39,962 nt of DNA, from the IMG/VR virus record IMGVR_UViG_3300046453_000173, positions 1 through 39,962 of that record. One strand, given 5' to 3'. How positions within the stretch are numbered: position 1 is the first letter of the stretch; the number at the start of each line of letters is the position of its first letter. This stretch comes from a virus. The notes beneath the pieces are model-generated. The model was given only the letters and a program-made list of their open reading frames with translations, was not told where the DNA came from and did not search any database. Shown piece by piece: positions 29,166-39,200 of the stretch. Both the position numbers and the translations under genes were made by a program.

Positions 29166-29189
29166 AACCTCGCTATGGCGGGGTTTTTT
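29166..29189 (+). terminator. Terminator of the lipoprotein gene
   Basis: AACCTCGC, loop TATG, GCGGGGTT and TTTT. It lies between the inserted lipoprotein gene and the tape measure gene. Confidence 0.88.
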
Positions 29190-29205
29190 ATTGCCCGGAG
29201 TATAT

Positions 29206-31731
29206 ATGGCCAGTAAGTCACTTGGAACACTAACTATTGACCTTATAGCCAAAACAGGCGGGTTTGTTTCAGGAATGGATAAAGCTGAAAGAGCTTCTGA
29301 AAAATGGCGGAAGCAGGTTCAAAAAGATGTCGCTGACTCAAGCAAAGCATTAGTAGGAATGGCAAGTGCAGCAGCTGCAGCAGCAACCGCTGTAGGCGTT
29401 GCAGGTTATCAGTTATTAAAGTCAACCTCAGAACAAGTAGCATCAACTGATAAGTGGGCAAAGTCTTTAAACATGTCAACTCAGGAGTTGTTGGCGTGGC
29501 AGTTTGCAGCTGAAAAAGCTGGTTTGTCAGGTGATAACATGGCAGACATTTTTAAAGACTTAGGTGACAAAATAGGTGACGCAGTACTTAATAAATCAGG
29601 TGAAGCAGTTGATGCACTGAATGCACTGGGATTATCAGCTGATAAACTATCAAAGGTTTCACCGGATAAGCAGATGCTAGCTATTGGTGATGCTTTAGGT
29701 AAAATAAGCACAAACTCAGCTAAGATAAATATTCTTGAAAGTATTGGCAATGATCTTTCTAAACTAATTCCGCTGTTTGATAATAACAATGAGAAACTCA
29801 AGCAATTTATTCAGTTGGCAAAAGATTATGGTGTAGCGCCTGATCCCTCATCTATAGATGATTTGATAAAAGTTAATGATCTATTTCAAGATATGGAAGC
29901 CCAAGTTAAAGGGTTAAAAATTGAAATTGCAGCAGGGCTTGCAAAGGTTGATTTATCACCTCTTCAGTCATCCCTTGATAAACTACAGGTCGTATTAACA
30001 GATCCTCAGGTATTACAAGGAATTGTATCACTTGTAGGTGAAGTTGCTGAACTTGCAGGATGGATGATAAAAGCTGCTGCCGCAGCTGGAGACCTTGCTG
30101 TAAAAACTACAACTAAGCATCAGGGATTATTTGGAACATTTAGTGACGATAATATTCCTGCTATGCAGGAAAGAATAAAATTCTTGCAATTCCAGGCGAC
30201 AGGATCTAACGCGACTGAAGAAGATTTGGCTAGTATTAAGTCTCAAATAGAACTTCTAGATAATAAAATATTATCAGCCAAACAAAATGCGGTCCCGCCA
30301 TTAAACCTGCCGACAGGTTCAGCCACTGTAGGTGCCAATCAATTTAAGTTAGGTGCTGGAGAAACTAACGGCAAGGTTAAACCAGATGCAGGCGCGAAAA
30401 AACTTGAGTCAGCCTATAAGGCGACAGAGTTAAGTTACATGCGCCAGATAGCGCTGATAGAAACTACGGGTAAAAAAACTGCTGAAGTCACAGAGGCTGA
30501 AAAGTTACGCTTTGACCTGGCTAGTGGGAAACTTGTTGGTATCAATACTGTGCAGCAAAAGCGACTTATTCAGTTAGCTGATGAGCTGGATAAGCTTCAG
30601 GCGTTAAAAAAAGCCAATGAAGAAAATCTAAAGGTAGCGGCGTTCACAGCAAACCTGAAGTCTTCAAATGATAATGAACGCCAAACTTTGAGTGCTGACA
30701 TTGTTGGCGCGGGAATGGGGGAGAAATCCCGCAGCCGAATGAAAGAATTGCTGGGAATTCAGCAAGACTTCATCACTCAGCAGCAAGACCTGCAGAAACA
30801 ATACCAGTCCGGCGACATTACCAAATCGCTGTATGATAAAGAAACTCAGGCTCTGCAGGATGCACTGAAAGAGCGTCTTGAAATTCAAGAGGATTATTAC
30901 AAGCAGTCAGACGAGCAGCGGGATGATTGGTCCGCTGGTATTTCTGATGCTTTGATAGACTTTGCTGATCAATCTAGCGATTACTATCAGCAGGCAGCTG
31001 ACGCAATGACGTCTGTTCTGGGGGCCGCAACAGACTCTATTTCCGATCACCTTTACGATGTGATCAGTGGTACTGAGTCTATGGGCGATGCCATCAAGGG
31101 GATTTTCTCTGACCTTGGACAGGCAGTAGTAAAAGCCCTGATCGATATGGCTGCTCAGTGGCTCGTTTATCAGGGGGTTCAGCTGCTGATAAATAAAACC
31201 ACTCAGGCATCAGCTATTCCTGCGATGGTGGCTAATGCTCAGGCTACGGCATTGCAGGCGCAGCTTGCCGCGTTTGCATCAACAGCCGCAATTCCAATCG
31301 TAGGACCAGCACTGGCGCCGGCAGCAATGGCCTCTGCCGCCGCCGTCACCATGCCAATGGTTGCTGCAATATCTGCTGCGGGCCTCTCAGGGATGGCTCA
31401 TGATGGTATCGATGCAGTGCCAGAAACCGGTACGTGGCTGCTGCAAAAAGGGGAGCGCGTAACGACGGCAGGTACAAGTGCAAAACTGGATGCAACCCTG
31501 GAGCGAGTTAACCGTGATACGAATGCTGGAGGGAGGGCGCCCTATGCGCCAGTGACCAATTTAACCGTAAACGGCGACCCAGACAAAAGTACGATCAGGG
31601 CTATTGAAGAGGCGGTATCTCGGGGTAATAAGCGTTTATACGGTCAGATGACCTCTGATGTAGCAACAGGAAGAGGGGATATGTCCAAAGCGTTGGGCGC
31701 CGGCTGGCAAACTAAACGGAGGGCTGGTTGA
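29206..31731 (+). CDS. Tail tape measure protein
   Basis: This 841-residue protein sets tail length. Lambda H is 853 residues, so a tail of similar length (roughly 125-135 nm) is expected. Features: MASKSLGTLTIDLIAKTGGF at the start, long coiled-coil and Ala-rich stretches, hydrophobic segments near residues 275-295 and 655-730, and a lambda-H-type C-terminal domain with DDWSAGISDALIDFADQSSD. GGAG lies five bases before the ATG at 29206. The first part (to about 30400) is rich in AAA, ATT and TTA codons, while the remainder has the composition of neighbouring genes. This suggests a mosaic join. Confidence 0.95.
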   Translation: MASKSLGTLTIDLIAKTGGFVSGMDKAERASEKWRKQVQKDVADSSKALVGMASAAAAAATAVGVAGYQLLKSTSEQVASTDKWAKSLNMSTQELLAWQFAAEKAGLSGDNMADIFKDLGDKIGDAVLNKSGEAVDALNALGLSADKLSKVSPDKQMLAIGDALGKISTNSAKINILESIGNDLSKLIPLFDNNNEKLKQFIQLAKDYGVAPDPSSIDDLIKVNDLFQDMEAQVKGLKIEIAAGLAKVDLSPLQSSLDKLQVVLTDPQVLQGIVSLVGEVAELAGWMIKAAAAAGDLAVKTTTKHQGLFGTFSDDNIPAMQERIKFLQFQATGSNATEEDLASIKSQIELLDNKILSAKQNAVPPLNLPTGSATVGANQFKLGAGETNGKVKPDAGAKKLESAYKATELSYMRQIALIETTGKKTAEVTEAEKLRFDLASGKLVGINTVQQKRLIQLADELDKLQALKKANEENLKVAAFTANLKSSNDNERQTLSADIVGAGMGEKSRSRMKELLGIQQDFITQQQDLQKQYQSGDITKSLYDKETQALQDALKERLEIQEDYYKQSDEQRDDWSAGISDALIDFADQSSDYYQQAADAMTSVLGAATDSISDHLYDVISGTESMGDAIKGIFSDLGQAVVKALIDMAAQWLVYQGVQLLINKTTQASAIPAMVANAQATALQAQLAAFASTAAIPIVGPALAPAAMASAAAVTMPMVAAISAAGLSGMAHDGIDAVPETGTWLLQKGERVTTAGTSAKLDATLERVNRDTNAGGRAPYAPVTNLTVNGDPDKSTIRAIEEAVSRGNKRLYGQMTSDVATGRGDMSKALGAGWQTKRRAG

Positions 31732-32201
31732 TGGCGATCACCTCGAATATCGATTATCCACATGACTATCTCCCTTTACCTCTACAGGATGGGTATGGCC
31801 TTAAACCTGTTAGTCCTTTACTCAGAACTCAGATGGTTTCTGGCCGAGCCCGTCAGCGCCGGCGCTATACCTCTACACCGACACAAGCCCCCGTCTCCTG
31901 GCTCATGAATGATGTGCAGGGCCAGACGTTTGAAGCCTGGTATCGTGATGCTATCAGTGACGGTGCGGCTTGGTTCAACATGACATTGCGGACTCCGATA
32001 GGAATAAAGCCCTATATTTGTCGGTTTACGGATATTTATGAAGGCCCGGTGTTGGTCGGCGGTAAATATTGGCAGTACAGCGCGACGCTAGAACTTTGGG
32101 AGCGACCATTACCACCACCTGGGTGGGGTAACTTCCCTGAGTTTCTCGCAGGGCAGAGCATCATCGATCTTGCTCTTAACAGGGAGTGGCCAGAAGCATG
32201 A
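31731..32201 (+). CDS. Minor tail protein
   Basis: This 156-residue protein starts MAITSNIDYPHDYLPLPLQD and contains FEAWYRDAISDGAAWFNMTL, RTPIGIKPYICRFTDIY and YWQYSATLELWERPLPPPGW. This pattern is found in minor tail proteins directly after the tape measure gene in several siphophages. The ATG overlaps the tape measure stop (TGATG). It probably belongs to the tail tip complex. Confidence 0.8.
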   Translation: MAITSNIDYPHDYLPLPLQDGYGLKPVSPLLRTQMVSGRARQRRRYTSTPTQAPVSWLMNDVQGQTFEAWYRDAISDGAAWFNMTLRTPIGIKPYICRFTDIYEGPVLVGGKYWQYSATLELWERPLPPPGWGNFPEFLAGQSIIDLALNREWPEA

Positions 32202-32680
32202 CGGTATTAAATCGGCTTTATGCCTCATCCGGCTCTGAGGTCATTATCGAAACCCTGCAGATCGTTGTCGGCGATGATACGCATTGGTTAACGCGTGGGT
32301 GGGATGATATTACCGCGACGCTGGAAAATGGTGAGCAGGCAACCTTTACCGCCTGCGGTATCGATTTATCTTTACCAGCAAAGAACGCTGACGGTACGCA
32401 GGATCTGAAATTTGCGATCTGCAATATCGATGGCAAGGTATCAAATGCCATCCGCGATGCGCTGGGCAATCAGGACATCGGCACGCTAACTTACCGACAT
32501 TACCTATCGACTGATTTAACGGCGCCTGCCTCGCCGCCATTTACCTTAACAATTAAATCGGGTTACTGGACATCAATAGAGGTTCAGATAACGGCGGGCT
32601 ACATGAATGTGCTTGATACTGCGTGGCCACGCCGGCGATTTACGCTGCCAGATTATCCAGGGCTGCGCTACCTCTCGTAA
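32198..32680 (+). CDS. DUF1833 family tail protein
   Basis: This 160-residue protein matches DUF1833: MTVLNRLYASSGSEVIIETL, WLTRGWDDITATLENGEQ, LPAKNADGTQDLKFAICNID and AWPRRRFTLPDYPGLRYLS. Its position between tape measure and tip genes indicates a tail tip component, analogous to lambda L. It overlaps the preceding gene by four bases. Confidence 0.87.
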   Translation: MTVLNRLYASSGSEVIIETLQIVVGDDTHWLTRGWDDITATLENGEQATFTACGIDLSLPAKNADGTQDLKFAICNIDGKVSNAIRDALGNQDIGTLTYRHYLSTDLTAPASPPFTLTIKSGYWTSIEVQITAGYMNVLDTAWPRRRFTLPDYPGLRYLS

Positions 32681-32690
32681 GGGATATCCC

Positions 32691-33071
32691 ATGTTTGATC
32701 CTGACAAATACCTTTCAGTCACCTGGCTGAAGGGCGGACGTACTTATCCGGAGCTTGACTGTTTCGGCATTGTTAACGAGATCCGTCGCGATATAGGCAT
32801 GCCAGCCTGGCCAGATTTTGCGGGAGTAACGAAGGATAACCACGGGCTTGATCGCGCCGCCAAAGAACTGATGAAAGAGCTAACCAGATGTTGCCCTTCT
32901 GAAGGTTCGGGGATCGTTTGTTATTCAGGAAGCCTGGTTACTCACGTTGCTATCGTTGTCAGTATCAACGGCATACTTCACGCCGCAGAATGCAACCCTA
33001 AAGCGAACGTGACGTTTCTTCCCCTGACGCGCTTTGAGCGGCGTTTTATCAAAGTGGAGTATTACCAGTGA
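32691..33071 (+). CDS. NlpC/P60-like tail tip protein
   Basis: This 126-residue protein resembles a small NlpC/P60-type Cys peptidase. C24 in ELDCFGIVNEIRRD is the likely nucleophile, H85 in LVTHVAIVV the likely His, and H97 in ILHAAECNP may complete the site. Lambda K has a related domain that may cut peptidoglycan stems during entry. GGGAT precedes the ATG. The end overlaps the J-like gene (GTGA). Confidence 0.75.
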   Translation: MFDPDKYLSVTWLKGGRTYPELDCFGIVNEIRRDIGMPAWPDFAGVTKDNHGLDRAAKELMKELTRCCPSEGSGIVCYSGSLVTHVAIVVSINGILHAAECNPKANVTFLPLTRFERRFIKVEYYQ

Positions 33072-36000
33072 TCCGCATTTATCCTTCTCGCATACCTGGT
33101 GAACCACTTGAAACGCATGAACATAAGGCAATGACGTTGCACCAGTGGTTCGTAGATAACGTGGATGGTTATCAGAATGAAATGCGCCATCCGGTTGCAG
33201 TTGAGGTTAACGGCAAGGGTGTTTCCGCTGACGAGTGGCCGCTGTGCTTTATCGAAACCGGCAGTGATGTGCGAATCTACCCTATCCCGTATGGCACAGG
33301 GGCGGAAATTGCCGCTTGGGCTGCTATCTCCGTTGCTATTGCGTCAGCTGCTTACTCATTGGTCATGATGTCGCAGATGAGCAAGGACGGCATGGGTTCG
33401 GCAAGCGGCGGGGATTCATTAGATCTATCACCGGCAAAAGCGAATACCGCTAAACTTGGCGACCCGATAAGAGAGGTGTTGGGAAGGGATCGTGTGTTTC
33501 CTGATTACCTCGTACAGCCCGTAAGCCGCTTCGATGGCAGTAATCCTCAAATTTATCGAACAGAAATGTTTCTCTGTATCGGGGTTGGTAATTTTGCGAT
33601 TAATCAATCCACAATAAAAATTGGCAATACGCCAGCCAGTAGTTTTGGTGAAGATGTCAGCTACACAATTTATCCTCCTGGAGCTGATATTAGTGGGGAC
33701 CAGCGCTCGGAAAACTGGTATGCATCAACGGAGGTGGGCGGCACCACCTCCGGCACCGCAGGGTTGGATCTGGCGTCTACCGGGCCAGACTCAGTGAGCA
33801 TTACTGCAGATGCGATAAGCGTGTCAGGGAATGCGCTTTCAGTTATCGGTGCAAGTACTGATACCGGAGATGCTGTCATTCCTGATTCCTGGGTCATTGG
33901 AACAGACCTTACTATTCTGGCGCCGGATACTTTTACTGTTGCTATTGAGGCGGGAAGAAATGTTATCTACGGAGATTTTTCCGAGTTAAACCCCTCGGTA
34001 GGTTTACCGGTATCCATGACCTGGAATGGAACGCGGATTGATTTATTTATTTCAGTTTACGATCCGGGATCGCCAGCCGTTCCCGGTGTGGGTGGCAATG
34101 CGGCAAGCATAACCGCGTCAGCAGCCCCAACTACCTATGACTTCAGCACTACACCTTTATCATTTACGTTAGCCTGGGCCGGTATCAATTATGTGATATC
34201 GCTGACGGCAAACTATGTGACGATGGGTGGGCTTACAGAAGAAATAGAAGATCAGCTTTCCGGTTCTGGTTTGGAGGTAACTTCCGTAGATACGAGGATC
34301 GTTATCAGGGAGAAGGAAAGTCCATTCAGCGGGAACAGTATAGGTTTTAGCGTGCTGCCGGCAGCGTTATTTGGTAGTTCTCCGGTCGTCGTGGCCGGTA
34401 CTGCGTCAAGCGGTGGAACACCAGCCGTTAGTGAGCATATCGCTATGGCATGGGGGAGCGCCATTGGAGATGCATTCGTGGGCATACCTACTGGTTCACA
34501 GCGTCTCGCATTGGGGCTGACGGGCTACCGGTACCGCATTACCGATATCGATGGGCAGACATTGAGCCTTGAGCGCCTGATCGAAAACGCAGACGGAACG
34601 ACAACCGTTGATAGCGGATGGCCAGGATTCACCGGGCGCACCTTGCTGGATGCTACGGTAACCGGTCTGAACGATGACTATGATTGGATGGGGCCATTCC
34701 TCTGCTGTCCTCAAAATGAGAAAACGACTCAGATCGAACTCAACTTTGTTTATCCGCAGGGTCTTTGTGATGTGGGTAGCAAGGACGGCGCCATTCACTG
34801 GCATGATGTGGCGATGACGCTGCAGTATCGTCTATCAGGATCTGATGACTGGACTAGTGTTCAGATCCAGCATGGCAACAACACGGTGAACGAGGTGGGG
34901 TATACCGAAAGGGTTAGTTTCCCTGTGTTGGGTAACTACGAAGTTAGGGTGAAGCGTGATACCCCTGTGTGGGGAGGTACTACAAGGGACTCGGTACAGT
35001 GGCAGGCGATGCGCGCCAAGTTGGCTGCACGCAAGACCAGCTATCGAGATATCACAACGATCGGCGTAACCATTCGCACCGGTAACCGCCTGGCGGCACA
35101 ATCTGATCGCCGTATCAATATGGTTGCAACGCGGTTATATGATGGTCACACCTCACGAAGTATCAGTGGCGCGTTCTATCACGTGTTGAAGGATTTGGGA
35201 TACACAGATAACCAGATCGACTATGCGGCCATCAACGCCCTTGAAAGCAATTATTGGACGCCTCGTGGGGAAACCTTCGATTGGTCTGCTGGCAGCGATA
35301 ACACCTCTGGTCTCGAGGTATTGCAAAATATCGCTAATGCTGGGATGGGTTATTTTCTTCTAAGCGATGGTCTTGCATCTGCCGGCCGAGAAGGTATCAA
35401 AAATTGGTCAGGGGTGATTAGCCCGCAGGAGCAAACGGAGGAGCTTCAAACTGGCTTTAAGGCGTTGTCTCAAGACGACTATGATGGGGTCGATGTTACG
35501 TACATTAACGCCACCACGTGGGCAGAGGAAACCATTCAATGTCGTTTGAGCGATAACACAACACCCATGAAGGTGGAGGACTATACACTGCGTGGGGCGC
35601 AAGATCCCGATAGGGCGTACCGCATCGGCATGCGCCGGTTGATGAAGTATCGCCATCAAAGGTTAACGCATTCGACGAGCACTGAAATGGATGCTCTTTG
35701 TTACGACTACGGCGATCGTATCGTTCTGACAGATGATATACCGGGCAGCCAAACAATAAGCTGCCTTGTAGTCGATGAACAACACGATGCCAATACGGTA
35801 CGTATCCAAGTTAGCGAACCACTTGACTGGTCATTTGAAAACCCGCGCTGCCTAATGCGATTTCAGGATGGATCTGCATCTGTGCTGCTGGTCCCGACGC
35901 GTATTGATGATTACACATTTTCAGTGGCCAATACGGCCGATGTTCGGATAGATGAATGGATCATGAATGACCCAGCAGTAGAGCCACCCAGGGTTGTTTT

Positions 36001-36145
36001 TTGCTCGTCGAGCCGCGTTGGATATGACGCAATCATGGATGTTATAGAACCCGGTGATGATGGAACATGCCAGGTGAAAGCCCTGCAGTATACCCCGTTG
36101 CTTTATCAATACGACGACGCCAATTACCCCGGCGATATTTCGTAA
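33068..36145 (+). CDS. Tail tip/host specificity protein, J-like
   Basis: This 1025-residue protein is the large central tip protein. It begins at GTG (33068). The N-terminal part has a ubiquitin-like start (IRIYPSRIPGEPLE) and a hydrophobic pair of segments (about 82-104, IAAWAAISVAIASAAYSLVM), as in lambda I and J-type proteins. It continues LGDPIREVLGRDRVFPDYLV. Residues about 200-480 look like inserted beta domains. The C-terminal half has the TipJ pattern (YRDITTIGVTIRTGN, YDYGDRIVLTDDIPG, DGTCQVKALQYTPLLY). It lacks the long fibronectin-rich tail of lambda J, so receptor contact probably falls to the next protein. Confidence 0.87.
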   Translation: MIRIYPSRIPGEPLETHEHKAMTLHQWFVDNVDGYQNEMRHPVAVEVNGKGVSADEWPLCFIETGSDVRIYPIPYGTGAEIAAWAAISVAIASAAYSLVMMSQMSKDGMGSASGGDSLDLSPAKANTAKLGDPIREVLGRDRVFPDYLVQPVSRFDGSNPQIYRTEMFLCIGVGNFAINQSTIKIGNTPASSFGEDVSYTIYPPGADISGDQRSENWYASTEVGGTTSGTAGLDLASTGPDSVSITADAISVSGNALSVIGASTDTGDAVIPDSWVIGTDLTILAPDTFTVAIEAGRNVIYGDFSELNPSVGLPVSMTWNGTRIDLFISVYDPGSPAVPGVGGNAASITASAAPTTYDFSTTPLSFTLAWAGINYVISLTANYVTMGGLTEEIEDQLSGSGLEVTSVDTRIVIREKESPFSGNSIGFSVLPAALFGSSPVVVAGTASSGGTPAVSEHIAMAWGSAIGDAFVGIPTGSQRLALGLTGYRYRITDIDGQTLSLERLIENADGTTTVDSGWPGFTGRTLLDATVTGLNDDYDWMGPFLCCPQNEKTTQIELNFVYPQGLCDVGSKDGAIHWHDVAMTLQYRLSGSDDWTSVQIQHGNNTVNEVGYTERVSFPVLGNYEVRVKRDTPVWGGTTRDSVQWQAMRAKLAARKTSYRDITTIGVTIRTGNRLAAQSDRRINMVATRLYDGHTSRSISGAFYHVLKDLGYTDNQIDYAAINALESNYWTPRGETFDWSAGSDNTSGLEVLQNIANAGMGYFLLSDGLASAGREGIKNWSGVISPQEQTEELQTGFKALSQDDYDGVDVTYINATTWAEETIQCRLSDNTTPMKVEDYTLRGAQDPDRAYRIGMRRLMKYRHQRLTHSTSTEMDALCYDYGDRIVLTDDIPGSQTISCLVVDEQHDANTVRIQVSEPLDWSFENPRCLMRFQDGSASVLLVPTRIDDYTFSVANTADVRIDEWIMNDPAVEPPRVVFCSSSRVGYDAIMDVIEPGDDGTCQVKALQYTPLLYQYDDANYPGDIS

Positions 36146-36163
36146 TTAAATTCCGCAAAAAAT

Positions 36164-36185
36164 AACCCGCTTCGGCGGGTTTTCT
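36164..36185 (+). terminator. Terminator between tip and spike genes
   Basis: AACCCGC, loop TTCG, GCGGGTT and TTCTC, 18 bases after the tip gene stop. Partial termination would lower spike expression relative to the tip. Confidence 0.82.
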
Positions 36186-36201
36186 CATTTATGAGGCCAA
36201 G

Positions 36202-39200
36202 ATGACCACTTACAACACCGGAAACCCGTTGGGCTCTACCGATCCTCGCGACCTATTTGATAATTCGCAAAACTACGATGTAGCGATTAATGGGACAGCG
36301 GAAAAATGGCCCGATCGCTTTGGCAGGGAGCGCTTAACCTGGGATGGCATGCAAGCCAATATCTCTCCTTTGGGAAAAACCTATAGTGAGGAACAAGCAG
36401 CGCTCGCTATTGCATCCGGCGAGATCCCATCCGGCGCTAAATATTACCAATGGGGCGATGCTGATTATTCAGTTGCAGATGAATATATCAACAATGCGGG
36501 AACCCCTCAGGCGACTGGAATATTTATTGCCAATGGTAATGAAGTCCTATCATCACCGAACCTGATCCCCAACAGCGCCGCGTCAGACAGCGATAAGTTG
36601 CCTGATATTTTAAGCGTACCGGGCAGCGCCGGTGTGTGGGGAACGCCATCTGCTGCAATGTCTGCGTTGGGTGCTGCGCATTCAGTATTATGTCCTGCGC
36701 GTCCATCCTCTACGGATCCGACAGTTAACTATTTATTTACTCAAGATATTAGTTTTGTTCCTGGTGGTGGTAATGTAGCTGTTTCAATGTTGTATCGTGG
36801 CAACATTGATCTGGTATTCACGCGTGTAATTCCTGATGCGGCAGGTGGTACTCGTCGCATGCGCGTTGAGGACCTCGGCAATGGTATTTCTCGTCTAACA
36901 ATCACATTTAGCGTATTGGGTGTGGGCCAGGGTAATGCTACAGCAGTCTATTTTGGTTGCCAGCAGCGCGGGACAAGCGCCACTGAGTGTGAAATTGCCA
37001 TGCCGAGAATGGCAGTTTCAGAGAAATATATACATCGTATTGGCGGGGATGTTTCGTTTGCAGACCATCAAAACTTCCTGGGTGTTGTAGCGCCGAATAT
37101 TTTGTATAACGGCTATGCTGATCCGCGTTATCAGCTTCCTCGTCTGCGTGCTGGCGTGGCACCCTTTGTGCCGGTATCCAGCATTACTGATGCGACGGTT
37201 GCTGCGGTACTTACTGAAAAAGGTGCAATTCAATGCCTAGTAGCGCCGCCCGTCAGCGCTAGTTATGTTGACTATCTGGTCGAACCCATTCTTGACGCGA
37301 CAGTATTCAAGGGACAATACGCTGCAGCACAGTTCTATGTTTACGTTAAGCCAGGTGCTGGCGCTACTGCACAGGGAGAAATTAGCAACGCCGCGGTGTT
37401 TTTTATTACCGAAGATGGCTCTTACACGACTGTCAGGCCTGAAGTTATTCAACGGCTATCAGATAACCTTTTCAGAGTTAGAGCGCTGTATCGCTACACC
37501 GACGGGACTCCTCGCCGTATTTCGATGGGTGTTCGTCAACAAAGCACAGTGAGTTCATTTTATATTTTTGGGTTCTCACTCGCTGTTGCCGGTCAGCGTA
37601 TTCGTGAAATTTTAGAGGTCCCTGCTCGCGATCCAGCATTAAACGAGCGTATTGATGGCAACGCGCCAAATATTGCGTTTAACCCATCAGGCGACCCAAC
37701 CCAGCAGCGCCTGGGAGTTTTCACCGGCTCAGGGGTTTGGACCAATATTGCTGACCTGCCAGTAGACGTCCAGCAGATTTCACAGCATGGAGCGCTGGCG
37801 GCTATTCCCGCACTCCGCGTTACATCTGGCTATAAAGATGCAATAGCACAGCTAACGCTATCGGGTGTAAAAGCCGGTGACTATGTGCGTGCTGAATTCT
37901 ATGTTTATGTGAAAGCCGATGCTGGAGTAAACATTTCTGCTGTACTGCCGACCGTAGCAAAGGGATTTTTCTGGTGGAGTTCGTCGTCACTTCAGCAAGT
38001 TGCAGCTTCGATTAAAGAAAAAATCACAGATAATATCTATGTGATGACTGTGCAGTATCAATATTTGAATGATGCCACCCGCGTGTTACTGGGGGTTCGC
38101 AATACATTATCGAATGCTGATTTTTACGTGTTCAATACCTGTGTTGCTACATCAAATAAATCGATCCTGAATGTGAGTAAGGGGCTGGTTCGCGACCCGC
38201 AGTTGCCAGCTTACATTGACAGTAAGCTTGTTGGTCTTGGTGTTTATCCTCCCGTTTTGGCAGTGGATCAGCCGATTGCTAAGGCAGAGAATTTTATTCT
38301 TCTTCCTGATCGGTTATTCATCCCTCCACAATCACCATTATTACTGCAATGTTCACAGATGTTGATGAACTGGACAACGGATATGGGGCAGTTCCTTGAT
38401 TGGTCATTCAGAGGGGAGTCAGCACCTGGACGACCATATAGCTACGAGACGAACAGGACGTTTGAAATCGATCCTGACAAATTGGGTGCGTCGGTTAGTG
38501 TTGGTTTTCATGACCGGCAGAAGCAATCCCAGTGGTCACGTCGTGATGTGACGCTTGTGCGCGGTCCTGCGACGGGGACGGCGTCAAAACGTATATCACT
38601 GATTGGGGACTCTCTCACACACCGCGGCCAGTCTGCGCGTGTTTCAGCGCTATTGCGTGCTGCAGGTTATACGATTACTGAGATCGGGACGATGAATCAG
38701 CAAGAGAGCGGGACGGGAGAGGGGAGGGAAGCGTGGGCTGCAGCGCACTTTGTAGGGCGGCGTGGTGTTCTTGGCACTGACCGTGTTGTTATCAGCTATG
38801 ACAAGCCCAGCAGTACGATAAAAAACCCATTTTTGTTTGAAGCCACTCCCGCGCAGAAAGCAGCGAACCCGCAGATGTGTTTCCTGTCCACCGGCGCGGC
38901 GACTGAGCAGTCATACGCTGACACACAAACCGGAACGTTCTACACGTTCGACTATCGCCGCTATCTCGACCAGCAAGGGTTTGCTGATCCTGATGTGGTG
39001 AGTATCGCGCTTGCATGGAACGACGGGACGTATGCACAGACTCCGGCAGAGTACATCGCGCAGATCCAGTACATGGTCAGCCAAATCAAAGTGGCATGCC
39101 CTAACTGCCTGGTAGCCATTGCGCCGTACTGTCACTCGTATTTAAACCGAGCCAGATGGAACAGTACAACGTCGCAGTATGTCCGCAATGTCATTGGTGC

